A DNA stretch of 28,784 nt from JAVBMJ01 sp031552535 (GCA_031552535.1 JAVBMJ010000064.1:1-28784), one strand, 5' to 3'. Shown: positions 6,507 through 16,344, counted from the stretch's first letter. Translations and numbers: made by a program. Notes: generated by a model not told the origin, from the letters alone.

Positions 6507-8729
6507 TTAGTTTTTCATTTCGATCTCTACCTGCAGGTCGTAGGCCCCATCCCACATATACCCCCCGGCGTTATGGTGTGACGATGCCGACGGGTCGTCG
6601 TTGGCGAGCATCAGCGTGGCTTTGACGCCGCTTTTCATCGTGATGCGCACCACGGTGTATTCCCTGGTGTCGGCAAGCGTTTCGATCCCGGCAATGCTGC
6701 TCGTGGCCGCCGAGGTCTGCTCCACTACCAGATCGTATTTACCATGGCTCTCGATGGTCGACACGAACAGGTGGCGCGAGGCATCTTTTTGACGGACTAT
6801 ATGGCACTGTTCGCTGCGCAGATTGAAGTCGGGGTCCGACGCGCCGGTGCGGGCGAAGAACATCTCGCATCCCTCTCCGGCCAACGTGTTCATCGAATAG
6901 AAACGGTCTCCGGCGAGCCATGTGAAGCACACCCTGCCGGGCAGCAACCTGGAGACCGACTCTCGCCACAGGTGTTGGTAGCCGTTTGCCGTGCCCAGGG
7001 TCTGCATTTCCGTCAGGGCGCGCTCGTAGGGGTAGTTGACGCTGACAATCTGGCCACCGAAATAGAGCGGCAGATCATAGGTGTGTTTGCCGTCGCTTTC
7101 CAGCCTGAACAGGTCGATGATCACCGGATGCTCGGCAATGGCTTCGGCCATGACCATCGTGCGGTGCATCTCCACGCCCGGGCAGGCGTTGCTCTCTTTG
7201 GCCGAGACGATCTGTACGCCGGGCCGCGAATCGTCGTAGAGATAGATCTGCGGGGCGTGGCGCGACGAGACGTCGTATTTGCCGTCGAAATGCGACCGCC
7301 CGTCCACCGTAACCGTATTGTGGGCTATGGTCGTCATGGCGAATGTTTTGTTCTCGGGAGTGTAGTGACCCTTGTATTTGGCTTCGACGTTCACAAAACG
7401 CGCAGCCCCGTAGTCGCGCACGACATCGCTGTGGTTGTCGTAATATGCAAACGTGAGCTTGTCGTAGTGCCCGTGCGAGAGCCCGTGGGATGTAGCCTTG
7501 AAAACCAACGCATTGCCCTCCAATTCCAGCTTGCTGCGCAGCACCGCCACACCTCCCTGGTCTCCGTTGGCGCCGTCGCGTAGCAGCACGGAGTGCAGTT
7601 TCAACGGTTCGGCCTGGCCGCGGGCTATATCGCGTGCCACGGCATACCCGGCGTCGGTGGGCAGGAATGTCGACTGGTAGCGCGAGGCTATGTCGAGGAG
7701 TTGTTTATTGCCTGCCGGATTGGACTTATAAATGATGTCGGTAGCGAACACCAGTTCCTGGACGCCGAGGCTCTTCTCCAAAGCATCGTTGAGCATAAAC
7801 AGCTTTCCATCGTAGGACATTTGCAACAGGGCGTAGAGCGCTTTTTCGAGAATCCGGCTGCGGTATTCGAATATCTTCAACTCCGGCTGGTTGTTGTCGA
7901 CGGCCTGTGCGAAGACCACAAACGGCCATATGGCATAACGGTGGTAGTAAGGCCCCTCGGTGAAATAACCGTCAGGCGAGAACAGTTCGCCCAGTTGCTT
8001 TATAAAACCCCCGTTTTTGCCGGTCATATCGGTGCCGTACAACGCCTTGCGTGTCATTTCACTGTCGCCCATCACATAGCTGATCATCCCCACCGAGGCC
8101 ATTGCCCACGTTCCGTGGTTGTGCATACGGTTGAAAGTCTCCTTGTTGCGCGGCGTGCCCTCGGTCAGGAACCGCACCATGGGGCGGAACAGCCCAGCCT
8201 CGATGGTTTTGCGCGTTTCGGGTTTTATGTGGTCGTAGACGCAATCATAGGCCACCGACGTATGCACCAGCCAGACGAACTCATTGAGAGTCTGCCAGAA
8301 AAGCCGTCCAGGCGTCGGTGATAGCTTCACCGGGTGTACCGGCAGGGCGGGATAGAGTCTGGCATATTCCAGCAGCATACGCTCCACATGGTCTGCATAG
8401 CGTCCATCGCCCGTAAGCTGATAAGCCACCCCGCAACGGTACATCGCGTAGTAGTTTTCCTTGTGCTGCTCGTGCGAATAACCTCCGCCGCCATCCAGGG
8501 GCTGGGGCACCACTATCGCGCGCGTTACATCGCGCGCGGCCTCGGCTTCGAACGTCGCCAGTGTCGCGTCGAATGCCGCGTTGGTACCGCGCCCGGCGCG
8601 TATCTCCGCAACGCCTTGCGGCGTCAGCAGCAGCGACGGGTGCTTTTGCGCAGCCATACCGGCGGTTTGCAATGCGGCAGCCAGGCAGGTCGTAACTATA
8701 ATAATGGCGATATGTTTTTTCATCTCCAT
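6507..8729 (-). CDS. PL17 oligoalginate lyase (exolytic)
   Basis: 740 residues from the ATG at 8729; an in-frame ATG at 8723 (MKKHIA) and a TTG at 8735 are alternatives. There is a signal peptide (MKKHIAIIIVTTCLAAALQTAGMAA), then an alpha/alpha toroid N-terminal half (about 30-370) and a heparinase II/III-like beta-sheet C-terminal half. Residues fitting the Alg17C active site by motif and spacing are Asn204-His205 (MHNHGT), Tyr261 (EGPYYHRY), His419 (LSHGHYD) and Tyr452 (KYKGHY). The family degrades alginate oligomers from the end, releasing unsaturated monouronates in the periplasm. The ATG lies 2 bp after the stop of the upstream PL6 gene, indicating coupled translation. The C-terminal 740-residue length matches the family. 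Confidence 0.93.
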   Translation of the reverse strand: MEMKKHIAIIIVTTCLAAALQTAGMAAQKHPSLLLTPQGVAEIRAGRGTNAAFDATLATFEAEAARDVTRAIVVPQPLDGGGGYSHEQHKENYYAMYRCGVAYQLTGDGRYADHVERMLLEYARLYPALPVHPVKLSPTPGRLFWQTLNEFVWLVHTSVAYDCVYDHIKPETRKTIEAGLFRPMVRFLTEGTPRNKETFNRMHNHGTWAMASVGMISYVMGDSEMTRKALYGTDMTGKNGGFIKQLGELFSPDGYFTEGPYYHRYAIWPFVVFAQAVDNNQPELKIFEYRSRILEKALYALLQMSYDGKLFMLNDALEKSLGVQELVFATDIIYKSNPAGNKQLLDIASRYQSTFLPTDAGYAVARDIARGQAEPLKLHSVLLRDGANGDQGGVAVLRSKLELEGNALVFKATSHGLSHGHYDKLTFAYYDNHSDVVRDYGAARFVNVEAKYKGHYTPENKTFAMTTIAHNTVTVDGRSHFDGKYDVSSRHAPQIYLYDDSRPGVQIVSAKESNACPGVEMHRTMVMAEAIAEHPVIIDLFRLESDGKHTYDLPLYFGGQIVSVNYPYERALTEMQTLGTANGYQHLWRESVSRLLPGRVCFTWLAGDRFYSMNTLAGEGCEMFFARTGASDPDFNLRSEQCHIVRQKDASRHLFVSTIESHGKYDLVVEQTSAATSSIAGIETLADTREYTVVRITMKSGVKATLMLANDDPSASSHHNAGGYMWDGAYDLQVEIEMKN

Positions 8730-8731
8730 TG

Positions 8732-11014
8732 TCAATTGATTCCTATGTTTTTGCCGTCGGTGGCCTTGCCCGTGAGTGGCGAACCTTTGGCAAGGCGGAA
8801 GTCGTGGGCGGAAGCGTCGACGAACACGGGTTTAAGTTTCAGCGGCGTGCCTTTTACCACTTTGCCCGTCATCGAGATCACGCGGCCCGAATTCCAGAAG
8901 TTGCAGCCACGTATTTCGATCACCTCCCATGTCGCCTCGTCGAGACGGATGGTTGCGCCGCCCCGCCCGCTGTCGTAGAACAGGCAGTCGGCGATGGTCA
9001 TCACCTGGGGCCCGATGAGTCGCATCACCGAACCGCGCTCTTTGTTACATACGTCGTAGAACGTGCAGTGGCGGATAGTCACATATGGCCCGGCCGTGCT
9101 CTCGTCGCTACCACCGCGGTAGATGTTTACCGCAAGGCCCAGTATGCGGCTGAAGGCGCAGTTCTCGATCACCACCTCGTCGGCATTGTACCTGCCTGCA
9201 TCGTCCTTCTCGGCGGCGAAGTTAATGGCGTCGCCCGAGAGGTCACGGAACAGGCAGTTGCGGATCACCACGCGGTCGGCGAACGTGTTTTTCATCCCGC
9301 GTATCGCGAAGAAATTGCTTTCGCCGTAGTCGGCGAATTCGCAGTTGTCCACGGTGAGGTTGTAGGGCTGGATCATCCCGTCGCCGGTCGATATGCCTGC
9401 CGAGGCCATCGCTTTGCCCGGGGCCAGTTCGCCCGAGAACAATATCCCGCTGACGGTCAACCCGCCACCATCGAGGATGGTTATCATATTGGCCTTCTTT
9501 GTGCCTGCGAATTTGACCACCGGCCTCGATCTTAGCCCTTTGGCTGCGCGTATAGTGATTTTGCGGCTGACATCGGCCGGCCGCGTAAGGATATATTCGC
9601 CTTCGGACGAGAGTTCGATAGTGTCGCCGTCGGCGGCCTTATCGACAGCGGCCGGAAGGTTGTCCTGTCCGGGATATACGCCTATGGTCCTTTTCGGCGC
9701 GTCGATGCCGATGGTCATCATCCGGCTTTCGTCCCATGAGGCGCCGTACTGCGAATCATCGAAGACAGGCTCCGGGGAATAGTCTTTGTATTTGGTTTTC
9801 GGCAGGTTGGCAAACCCCTTCATGTTTATGGCAGCCGACAGCAGCACCTCGTTGCCTTCGAATACAAAGCCTTTGAGCGGTGTCAGCGTGCGGTAGGGTG
9901 CCGGCAGTTTGGGATTTATTATAACATTATTTGTAAACCGCACATCCTGCGGCGGCAGAGTGCGTTCCTCGTCCCTGCCGGTGCCGAATTCGATGTTGGC
10001 GCAATCAACGAATGTATTTTTTTCTATCGTGACGTTTTCTACCAGGCAGTAGCGGTTGGGCAGCGAGTTGGGGACGGCGCTCATCAGGGCCATAGCCGAG
10101 AAAAAACGCCCCCCCGCCAAACGGTAGAATGTGTTTCCGCGGATCGTGTGTCCGGCGTTGACTACCCGTACCCCGCCGGTGTTCTTCACATTATTGCCTA
10201 TGAACGTGTTGTTTTCAACCGTGTTGCGGTCGCCGTGGCGCAGTGCCACCACTCCCTGGCACTCAAGGAATATATTCCCGCCGACCGTGTTGTCGCACGA
10301 CTTGATCGAGACTATTTCGACTTCGCCGTTGCAACGGTCGAAGAAGTTGCCGGAGATGATGGTGTTCGACGATTTATAAGCCTGCTGCGACGTGCCGACG
10401 CGGATCGTCTCGGCGCCGTTCGATCCGAACACGGGGCGCGGTCCGAAATAGTTGGCCGAGATTTCGTGGAAATTCTGCTGGTTGCGCTCCTCGTCGAGTA
10501 TAACGATCAACGTGACGCTGATGTTCAGTTTGTTGAGCAGCGAGTTGTGGTCGAAGCGGTTGTGGCGGCCATAAAGCAGCACATAGCTGTATGCCTCGTC
10601 GCGCTTCTCCGGATTACATGAATCTATTACACAATCAGTCACGCGGCAGTGGTTGGCCACATCCCTGCCCAGGCGGAACTCGATAACCGATCCCGATTGC
10701 GGACGACACTCCCTGTACATCAGACCACTGACCGTTACCCACTCCCCGGCCAGACGCAACGTCGATCCTCCGCTGAAGATCACCCTTCCCTGAGTCTGGG
10801 CCTGTACGACCACCGGTTTGCCTTCCGTTCCCGTGGCACGTATCTCAAGATTAACGTCGCGATACTGTCCGTCGGCTATCGTTATCGTGTCGCCCGGACG
10901 GGCTTTGGCCACGGCCTGAGCCACCTTCTCGGGTGCCACGGGTTTAGTTACTTTGCCCTGGAGGTGGATGCAGGTGCATAATACCAGAAACAATACAACA
11001 GGCAGACGTTTCAT
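8732..11014 (-). CDS. PL6 alginate lyase, two-domain parallel beta-helix (AlyGC-like)
   Basis: 760 residues with a signal peptide (MKRLPVVLFLVLCTCIHLQG). An N-terminal PL6 (chondroitinase B-like) beta-helix carries the calcium site and Bronsted pair: Asn199, Glu231 and Glu233 (NGEVEIVSIKSC), Lys238 and Arg259 (ALRHGDRN). The Lys-Arg spacing of 21 and the Asn-Lys spacing of 39 equal those I recall for AlyGC (N181, K220, R241). From about residue 445 a second beta-helix follows, as in the two-domain exolytic PL6 enzymes. It probably cuts alginate, possibly polyguluronate-preferring, in the periplasm. It is followed 2 bp later by PL17 and preceded by a single-domain PL6 paralogue. Confidence 0.93.
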   Translation of the reverse strand: MKRLPVVLFLVLCTCIHLQGKVTKPVAPEKVAQAVAKARPGDTITIADGQYRDVNLEIRATGTEGKPVVVQAQTQGRVIFSGGSTLRLAGEWVTVSGLMYRECRPQSGSVIEFRLGRDVANHCRVTDCVIDSCNPEKRDEAYSYVLLYGRHNRFDHNSLLNKLNISVTLIVILDEERNQQNFHEISANYFGPRPVFGSNGAETIRVGTSQQAYKSSNTIISGNFFDRCNGEVEIVSIKSCDNTVGGNIFLECQGVVALRHGDRNTVENNTFIGNNVKNTGGVRVVNAGHTIRGNTFYRLAGGRFFSAMALMSAVPNSLPNRYCLVENVTIEKNTFVDCANIEFGTGRDEERTLPPQDVRFTNNVIINPKLPAPYRTLTPLKGFVFEGNEVLLSAAINMKGFANLPKTKYKDYSPEPVFDDSQYGASWDESRMMTIGIDAPKRTIGVYPGQDNLPAAVDKAADGDTIELSSEGEYILTRPADVSRKITIRAAKGLRSRPVVKFAGTKKANMITILDGGGLTVSGILFSGELAPGKAMASAGISTGDGMIQPYNLTVDNCEFADYGESNFFAIRGMKNTFADRVVIRNCLFRDLSGDAINFAAEKDDAGRYNADEVVIENCAFSRILGLAVNIYRGGSDESTAGPYVTIRHCTFYDVCNKERGSVMRLIGPQVMTIADCLFYDSGRGGATIRLDEATWEVIEIRGCNFWNSGRVISMTGKVVKGTPLKLKPVFVDASAHDFRLAKGSPLTGKATDGKNIGIN

Positions 11015-11066
11015 ATACAGATTTTAAAGGTTGATCATTCTACAGTTTCAGCCCGGGGCGCTGTCC

Positions 11067-12527
11067 TTATGGCACATACCATCCGGCTCCGGTCGAGGAT
11101 TCCGACGGCAAGGCGAAGGTGGCTGGCGCTGGGTTCAACGCACCGGGTATCTTTGCCCCGGCCCGTTCACGGCCCAGGGCGTCGTGAGTAACGAAGTCGT
11201 AGCCCGTAACGCTCTTTTTTACAAGGAACGACTTGTCGGAGGGCATCCACACCCCGCCCACGTTTCGCAGCGACGGGTCGCGCGTGTTGGCGTCGGCCTC
11301 CTGCAGGTCGATCTTGGTGAGCGTGCCGCCATAGCTGAAATTGTTTTTCCACGTCACGTCGATGGCCTCCACAGGGTAGGTTCGGACGATTATGTTGGCA
11401 TCCCTGACGTTCGATGTGCAGATGACGTTATTGGCGATGGTGATATCTTCCACCGGCTGGTTCTGGCGCGAGGTGCCGTAGTTGAGGCTTATCCCTTCGC
11501 GGCAGTTTACGATGGTGTTGAATACCACCACGATCCGTTGCGCCCTGAAATAACCGTTCAACGCCGGGTTGGTTTCGCCCTGTATGATACATATCGCCGA
11601 GCGGTATCCCGTCCCCGACAAGCTGTTGAAATAGTTGTTGAAAACCTTGTGGTCCTCGCCTATGATCCGTATGCCGCCGGTCTCTACAGCCCCGTCGCCG
11701 AAGAAAAAATTACCATCCACCGTGCAGCGGTTGCCGTGACGGAGGGTGAGTGCTCCCGAGCACTCGCGGAACACATTGCCGCGATATACATTCTCGCACG
11801 ATTTATTCGAAATGATCTCAGTCTCGCCATTGCAACGGTAGAAGAAGTTGCCCTCCACCATGCACCGGCCATCCTGCATCGAAACATCGCTCGTCCCTAT
11901 GCGTATGGTCTCCTGCCCGTTGCGGGCCCCGCCCTTGGAGTCGGGCAGTGAACGTGGGCGCGAGAAGTAGTTGCCGGTGATCTTGTGCGCGGGCACTATC
12001 CCGTCTTCGAGCCATACCACAAGAAGCGTTCCCATGTTGGCCTTGTCTATGAAGGTGCAGTTTTTCACGGTATTGTCCTCACCATAGACAGAGACCCACT
12101 TCGATTCCGTGTCGTCGCGCTCCACGCCGCTGCCCGTGAACAGGCAGCCGGTCAAAGTGCAATGGTTGGCGCGTGCGGCCTGGCTGCTATGAAACAGGAA
12201 TGTCGACAATCCGCTTTTCGCACGGACAATATCCCTGAAATGCAAGCCGGCAACGATAATATGGTTGCCCGATACCGACATCTGGGAGTCGCCCGTAACG
12301 ACCGCTTTACCCGGATTGGCCGCCATAAGCACCACGGGTTTCTCCGCGGTGCCTTCGCCGCGAAGGTCGAACGTGACATCGCGCCAAAGTCCGTCTTTCA
12401 GTACGATGGTGTCGCCGGCCGCCGCCTTAAGCCTCACCGTTTCGGCTCCCGGTGCATATTCGCTTTTGCGGGCGTGCAAGCCCGTAGCCAACACGGACAG
12501 TAACAGTGCGGTGATTAATTTTTTCAT
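11067..12527 (-). CDS. PL6 alginate lyase, single-domain
   Basis: 486 residues with a signal peptide (MKKLITALLLSVLATGLHA). One PL6 parallel beta-helix carries the same active-site array as its neighbour: Asn203, Glu235 and Glu237 (NGETEIISNKSC), Lys242 and Arg263 (TLRHGNRC). It lacks the second domain of the downstream 760-residue enzyme, so the pair probably splits endo and exo action or M/G preference. No lipobox is seen, so a periplasmic location is likely. It sits 52 bp upstream of the larger PL6. A 168-bp leader with two hairpins separates it from the surface-protein genes. Confidence 0.93.
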   Translation of the reverse strand: MKKLITALLLSVLATGLHARKSEYAPGAETVRLKAAAGDTIVLKDGLWRDVTFDLRGEGTAEKPVVLMAANPGKAVVTGDSQMSVSGNHIIVAGLHFRDIVRAKSGLSTFLFHSSQAARANHCTLTGCLFTGSGVERDDTESKWVSVYGEDNTVKNCTFIDKANMGTLLVVWLEDGIVPAHKITGNYFSRPRSLPDSKGGARNGQETIRIGTSDVSMQDGRCMVEGNFFYRCNGETEIISNKSCENVYRGNVFRECSGALTLRHGNRCTVDGNFFFGDGAVETGGIRIIGEDHKVFNNYFNSLSGTGYRSAICIIQGETNPALNGYFRAQRIVVVFNTIVNCREGISLNYGTSRQNQPVEDITIANNVICTSNVRDANIIVRTYPVEAIDVTWKNNFSYGGTLTKIDLQEADANTRDPSLRNVGGVWMPSDKSFLVKKSVTGYDFVTHDALGRERAGAKIPGALNPAPATFALPSESSTGAGWYVP

Positions 12528-12543
12528 AGTGGTATTGTAAGAA

Positions 12544-12633
12544 AGCCGTCCCGGGTTTGCAGCGACGGCTCCATATAGTTTCCGTAAAGCACCGGCCCAT
12601 CCCTGCCGGCAGGTTTTTCTGCGGGCAGGGATG
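12544..12633 (-). other. Two hairpins in the spacer upstream of the first PL6 gene
   Basis: The 168-bp gap holds a 7-bp hairpin (AGCCGTC at 12544-12550 with GACGGCT at 12564-12570), ending 17 bp from the PL6 start. It also holds a strong 15-bp stem with one mismatch (12598-12612 with 12619-12633, loop GTTTTT). Neither is followed by a T-run on the minus strand. No CAAAnnTA (reverse of TAnnTTTG) is present, so a separate promoter is not supported. An mRNA processing or stability boundary between the surface genes and the enzyme genes fits better. Confidence 0.45.
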
Positions 12634-12695
12634 AATCCGATGTGTAAAGATAATGGTTTATCCGTGGTTTACCAACGATAAAATCAGGACAGGCT

Positions 12696-13085
12696 CTAAG
12701 GAACCTTGATATAACAGTCGGCCTGATATATGATCTTACCTTCGGGCGACTCGTTGTCGGATATCTCGATCCTGGTGAGGGTCACCTCCCCTGCCGGAAA
12801 ATTTCCGGCAGGGATTGTGAAGACGAGTTCCTTGAAACTTTGACTCACTATGGGCGATTCGAAACCTCCTATAAGAACCCTCGACACGTTGTAAAGCACA
12901 ACTCCCTTCAGGGTTACCTTGGTGCCCGGGGTCTGTCCCGTAACCGCCGCCAGCGACGGGGTCATGCTCTGTACCGCAGGACTGTTATAAACGGGCTCCG
13001 ACATCACCGGATCGTTCGAGCAGCCCTGGAAAACCATCGCGGCTGCAAACACGGCCAATCCTGTAAATATACTTTTGAATTTCAT
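12696..13085 (-). CDS. Small IPT/TIG-domain lipoprotein
   Basis: 129 residues with a lipobox (VFQGC, Cys22) and one immunoglobulin-like IPT/TIG domain (about 38-125). The IPT features are 'P..G..VTLKG..LYNVSRVLIGG' and a 'FTIPAGNFPAGEVTL' strand. It is likely anchored at the outer membrane. It starts 19 bp after a larger IPT protein and resembles one of that protein's N-terminal repeats, so it could be a duplicated accessory domain, a spacer protein or a glycan binder. No ligand site is visible. Specific function unknown. Confidence 0.75.
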   Translation of the reverse strand: MKFKSIFTGLAVFAAAMVFQGCSNDPVMSEPVYNSPAVQSMTPSLAAVTGQTPGTKVTLKGVVLYNVSRVLIGGFESPIVSQSFKELVFTIPAGNFPAGEVTLTRIEISDNESPEGKIIYQADCYIKVP

Positions 13086-13104
13086 ACCATTCGTTTTTTA
13101 TACG

Positions 13105-14778
13105 TTAATAAGCGTATTTCATCCAGTACATGTTGAACGTCATGATACTTGCGCTCGGCGCCGTGCCGGTGTAGAGTTTGAAATCGAGTGTCTTGACGTG
13201 CAGGAACCCTATCTTCTCGACATTGGTCGTGGTGGCAGTGGAAACATAGCCGTTCACATCGTAGTAGATGACCATGAAAATCGCATCGACATTGTTGTAG
13301 ACATTCCCCAGAACAGCCTCCGGGCACCAGGACGTGTTGTTGGGGGCCCCCGAAGGCCGTACCGTCGACGACGAGGACAGGTCCACACCGCCGATCGTTG
13401 TTGCCGTGATCGGATAATTGGTGGCGTTGATCTCGGTGATAGTCTGGTTGATCACCGACTGGCGGATCGTCTGTTCCACAGGAACAGCCGGGTTCAACAG
13501 GCGGAACATCACAACCGGCGTACCGTAATAGTTGCCGTTACCCGCGGATATGTACGAACTGCTGGTGGTGGTCATCCTGAAGTTCTTCAACTGGCCGTTG
13601 CTGTTTGCCGGGCTGTTGATGGCCAGAGTTCCGGCATTGGCTCCCGAAATGAAGAAGTAAGGAAGCGAAGCGGCATATTCCGAGGCGGTGACATTGGGCC
13701 TGTTTGCCGCAGAGCAACTGCCTCCGGCGGAATATTTCGCATACGAGGTGGGGTCTACGGCCGTTTTCCATTCGGAGTTGCCGTAGGCTATACCGGTTTC
13801 CGGCGAGAAGAAGCACGTGAAACTCGAATTGGCCGTGTAATCCTGGCCCGTTATCGAGACGTTTTCCCAGAACTTCACCATGGGAACGTAGGCCGTAAAT
13901 GTCGTGGTCAACGTGCGGGTTTCGTTGCCCGAGAAGTAGTGCGTTACAATCGACAGACCCGGATTGGCGCCGTCGTTGAAATTGCCGGCCGGGATCATCA
14001 GATCGAGCGACGTGTCGCTGAGGTTCGATATAATACCTTTGAATCCACCGACGGTGATCGAATCGAGCTTGGTGAGGTACGTTCCTTCGAGGTGGATTGT
14101 CTTGCCCACGTCGGTCGTCGGGAATACGTTGGTCGTAACCACCGGAGCATGGCGTATGATGACCATCGCAGGATTGCTCGCCGCGGGTGTCTCCACATTG
14201 GTGGTGCCGTTGAAGTAGCTCAACGAGAGTTTCACGTTGTCGTCGGCGACATAAGGTATCTTCACAATGATCTCCGTTGGGGTCTGCTGCTGGATCTCGC
14301 CCTGCACCGCGGCTTTTCCCGTCACGGTGAAGTTGACCGATGTAACACCGTCGAATCCCGATCCTTCGAGAAGGATATTGTTACCCATTTCGGCTACGGC
14401 GGGCACCTTCGCAAGGTTGAGCGCGGGCGCAGGATAGGTGTAGGTAAACGCGTCGCCGCTTTCGACGGTGCCGCGGCTGCTGGTTACCGTTATTTTGCCG
14501 CTCTTGCCGTTCTTGACAGCCACTGCTACGAGCTGGGTGTCGGAAATGCGGTATTTTATCTCCACTGCCACACCGCCGATCTTAACTTCGTTGACATTGT
14601 TGAGGCTCGTCCCGGTTATGGTTATCTGGCTGCCTATGGGACCCGAAGCCGGTGCGAACAACTCGATAGTCGGCGGGTTGTTGTTTACCGGATCGACATA
14701 TAAGGTCTCGTTACACCCCGCAAGAATGGTTCCGGCAAGGAGCGAGACGGCGATCAGTATGTTTTTAACACTTTTCAT
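13105..14778 (-). CDS. Multi-IPT/TIG surface lipoprotein in the SusE/SGBP position
   Basis: 557 residues; lipobox LAGC with Cys22, then an acidic stretch. Three tandem IPT/TIG-like domains lie at about 35-115, 116-210 and 212-300 (first with 'ASGPIGSQITITGTSLNN'). A C-terminal domain (about 305-557) is rich in Ser, Thr, Asn and Tyr, and I see no named family in it. Placement directly after susD and this architecture match the surface glycan-binding proteins of many Bacteroidetes loci, where IPT modules act as a stalk and the C-terminal domain binds polysaccharide. Alginate is the predicted ligand. No catalytic motif is seen. It is separated from susD by 37 bp. Confidence 0.78.
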   Translation of the reverse strand: MKSVKNILIAVSLLAGTILAGCNETLYVDPVNNNPPTIELFAPASGPIGSQITITGTSLNNVNEVKIGGVAVEIKYRISDTQLVAVAVKNGKSGKITVTSSRGTVESGDAFTYTYPAPALNLAKVPAVAEMGNNILLEGSGFDGVTSVNFTVTGKAAVQGEIQQQTPTEIIVKIPYVADDNVKLSLSYFNGTTNVETPAASNPAMVIIRHAPVVTTNVFPTTDVGKTIHLEGTYLTKLDSITVGGFKGIISNLSDTSLDLMIPAGNFNDGANPGLSIVTHYFSGNETRTLTTTFTAYVPMVKFWENVSITGQDYTANSSFTCFFSPETGIAYGNSEWKTAVDPTSYAKYSAGGSCSAANRPNVTASEYAASLPYFFISGANAGTLAINSPANSNGQLKNFRMTTTSSSYISAGNGNYYGTPVVMFRLLNPAVPVEQTIRQSVINQTITEINATNYPITATTIGGVDLSSSSTVRPSGAPNNTSWCPEAVLGNVYNNVDAIFMVIYYDVNGYVSTATTTNVEKIGFLHVKTLDFKLYTGTAPSASIMTFNMYWMKYAY

Positions 14779-14815
14779 AAATTCTCTTTTTTACGATAAT
14801 CTTCTCATCCTGCGA

Positions 14816-16330
14816 TTAGTAACCCGGGTTCTGTGCAATATCTGGATTGATGTTTATCACCTTCTGCGGGATCGGCAGCAACACCTGGTTAGCCGTGATC
14901 GGGTTCACAGTGTAGGAATATGCCTGATAGAAAGCTTCCGCAGCGAGATAGTCGTTCACGGTCTGAACGGCTATACCCCAGCGCATCAGATCGAACCAAT
15001 AGTGGTTTTCGAAAGATAGCTCCAGGCGGCGCTCCTTACGGATGGCGTCACGAAGGGCAAGCTTGTCGGGGCAGTCCACAGCGGTCAGCGCCGTGAGACC
15101 CGCCCTGGTGCGCGTCATGTTCAGGTACTTGAAAGCATCGGCCGTGGGGCCGTAGAGTTCGTTGAGTATCTCTGCATAGAGCAGCGTCACATCGCCCATG
15201 CGTACTATAGGCCAATCGCTCTCGCCGTCGTTCCTGGTGTCGACCGGGGCCAGGTATTTCTTGGTGTAACGGCATGGGGCGACCGTGATAACATTGCCGT
15301 TGGTTTTGTTCACATAGTTCTCCGCCAGCGTTATGTCTTTGCGGATATCGGATGCATTGGCCTTGAAGGTGTTGATGATGTCGTCCGAAGGGTAGTTGTA
15401 TGAACTGCCGTCGCCGTTGATCACGTTCGACCCGCTGGTACCGGGTGCGAACATGTTGCCGAATGCCGAACCCAGGCCCTTGCCGCCGCTGAGGTAGCGC
15501 ACCGTGAAGATTATCTCCTTGTTCATCTCGTTGGTGATGTCGAATATCTTTGCGAACGGCTCCATCGCGCTGCCGCCTGCCGGGTTGCCGCCTTTGGTGA
15601 TCACATCCTTTAGCAGGGCCTCGGCGCGGGCGTATTTGGGATCGTTGACAGCGTAGTGCGTCATGTATACTTTCGCAAGGATCGCTTCGGCGGCGAGTTT
15701 CGTGGCGCGTCCTGTCGACGTCGCGGGATAACTCACGGGAAGCATATCCTCGCTGACTATCTTTTCGAGATCGCCCTCTATCAGTGCGTATATCTCATCC
15801 ACGGACGAACGCTGTTTGTAGCGCGCTTCGGCTGAACTGAGCGGCCTGTCCACCAAAAACATCGGGCCCCAGAGACGCACGAGGTTGAAATAGATATGCG
15901 CCCGCAGGAATTTTGCTTCGCCTTCGAACTGCGCCTTCTGTGCCGCGTCGGTCACCACTCCAAGGTTGACCAGCACGTCGTTGCACCTCGATATGGTGGT
16001 GTAGCAGGCGTCCCAGTAATTGGTGATGAAGTCCGACGAGGTCGATATGACGCCCTGGTCGAGTTGCTCGATGAGTTTGTTGTTCTGGCTGGTCGAGTTG
16101 TTGGCATACATACGCGCATTGGGGGTACGCAATTCTGTCACGCTCCACTCGTTGGTCATTACGGCCTGCAGGCCGTTGTAACACCCCAGGATAGCCGTGT
16201 TGACCTCATCGGCGTTGGTGTAAAAGTACTCGGCCCCGATCTCCGACTTGGGAGGCTGGTTGAGCATGTCGCCGCACGAGGCAAAGGTTGCTGCGAGGGC
16301 CGTAAACGATATAAATAATATTTTTTTCAT
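14816..16330 (-). CDS. susD: SusD/RagB-family nutrient-binding lipoprotein
   Basis: 504 residues; signal peptide with lipobox FASC (Cys19). The SusD-like N-terminal domain opens with 'LNQPPKSEIGAEYFYTNADE' and includes a 'FLRAHIYFNLVRLWG' helix, a hallmark of the family. The RagB/SusD C-terminal part has 'IRKERRLELSFENHYWFDLMRWG'-like segments ending in NPGY. It forms the lid of the SusC transporter in the outer membrane and would bind alginate oligomers. It lies 14 bp after susC, in the same operon. Confidence 0.95.
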   Translation of the reverse strand: MKKILFISFTALAATFASCGDMLNQPPKSEIGAEYFYTNADEVNTAILGCYNGLQAVMTNEWSVTELRTPNARMYANNSTSQNNKLIEQLDQGVISTSSDFITNYWDACYTTISRCNDVLVNLGVVTDAAQKAQFEGEAKFLRAHIYFNLVRLWGPMFLVDRPLSSAEARYKQRSSVDEIYALIEGDLEKIVSEDMLPVSYPATSTGRATKLAAEAILAKVYMTHYAVNDPKYARAEALLKDVITKGGNPAGGSAMEPFAKIFDITNEMNKEIIFTVRYLSGGKGLGSAFGNMFAPGTSGSNVINGDGSSYNYPSDDIINTFKANASDIRKDITLAENYVNKTNGNVITVAPCRYTKKYLAPVDTRNDGESDWPIVRMGDVTLLYAEILNELYGPTADAFKYLNMTRTRAGLTALTAVDCPDKLALRDAIRKERRLELSFENHYWFDLMRWGIAVQTVNDYLAAEAFYQAYSYTVNPITANQVLLPIPQKVININPDIAQNPGY

Positions 16331-16344
16331 GATCTTGTCAGCTT

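Noticed and set aside
13075..14703. 542-codon open frame antisense to the IPT lipoprotein
   Set aside because: No signal peptide or motif, Arg/Val-rich shadow. The minus-strand protein has a lipobox and IPT domains.
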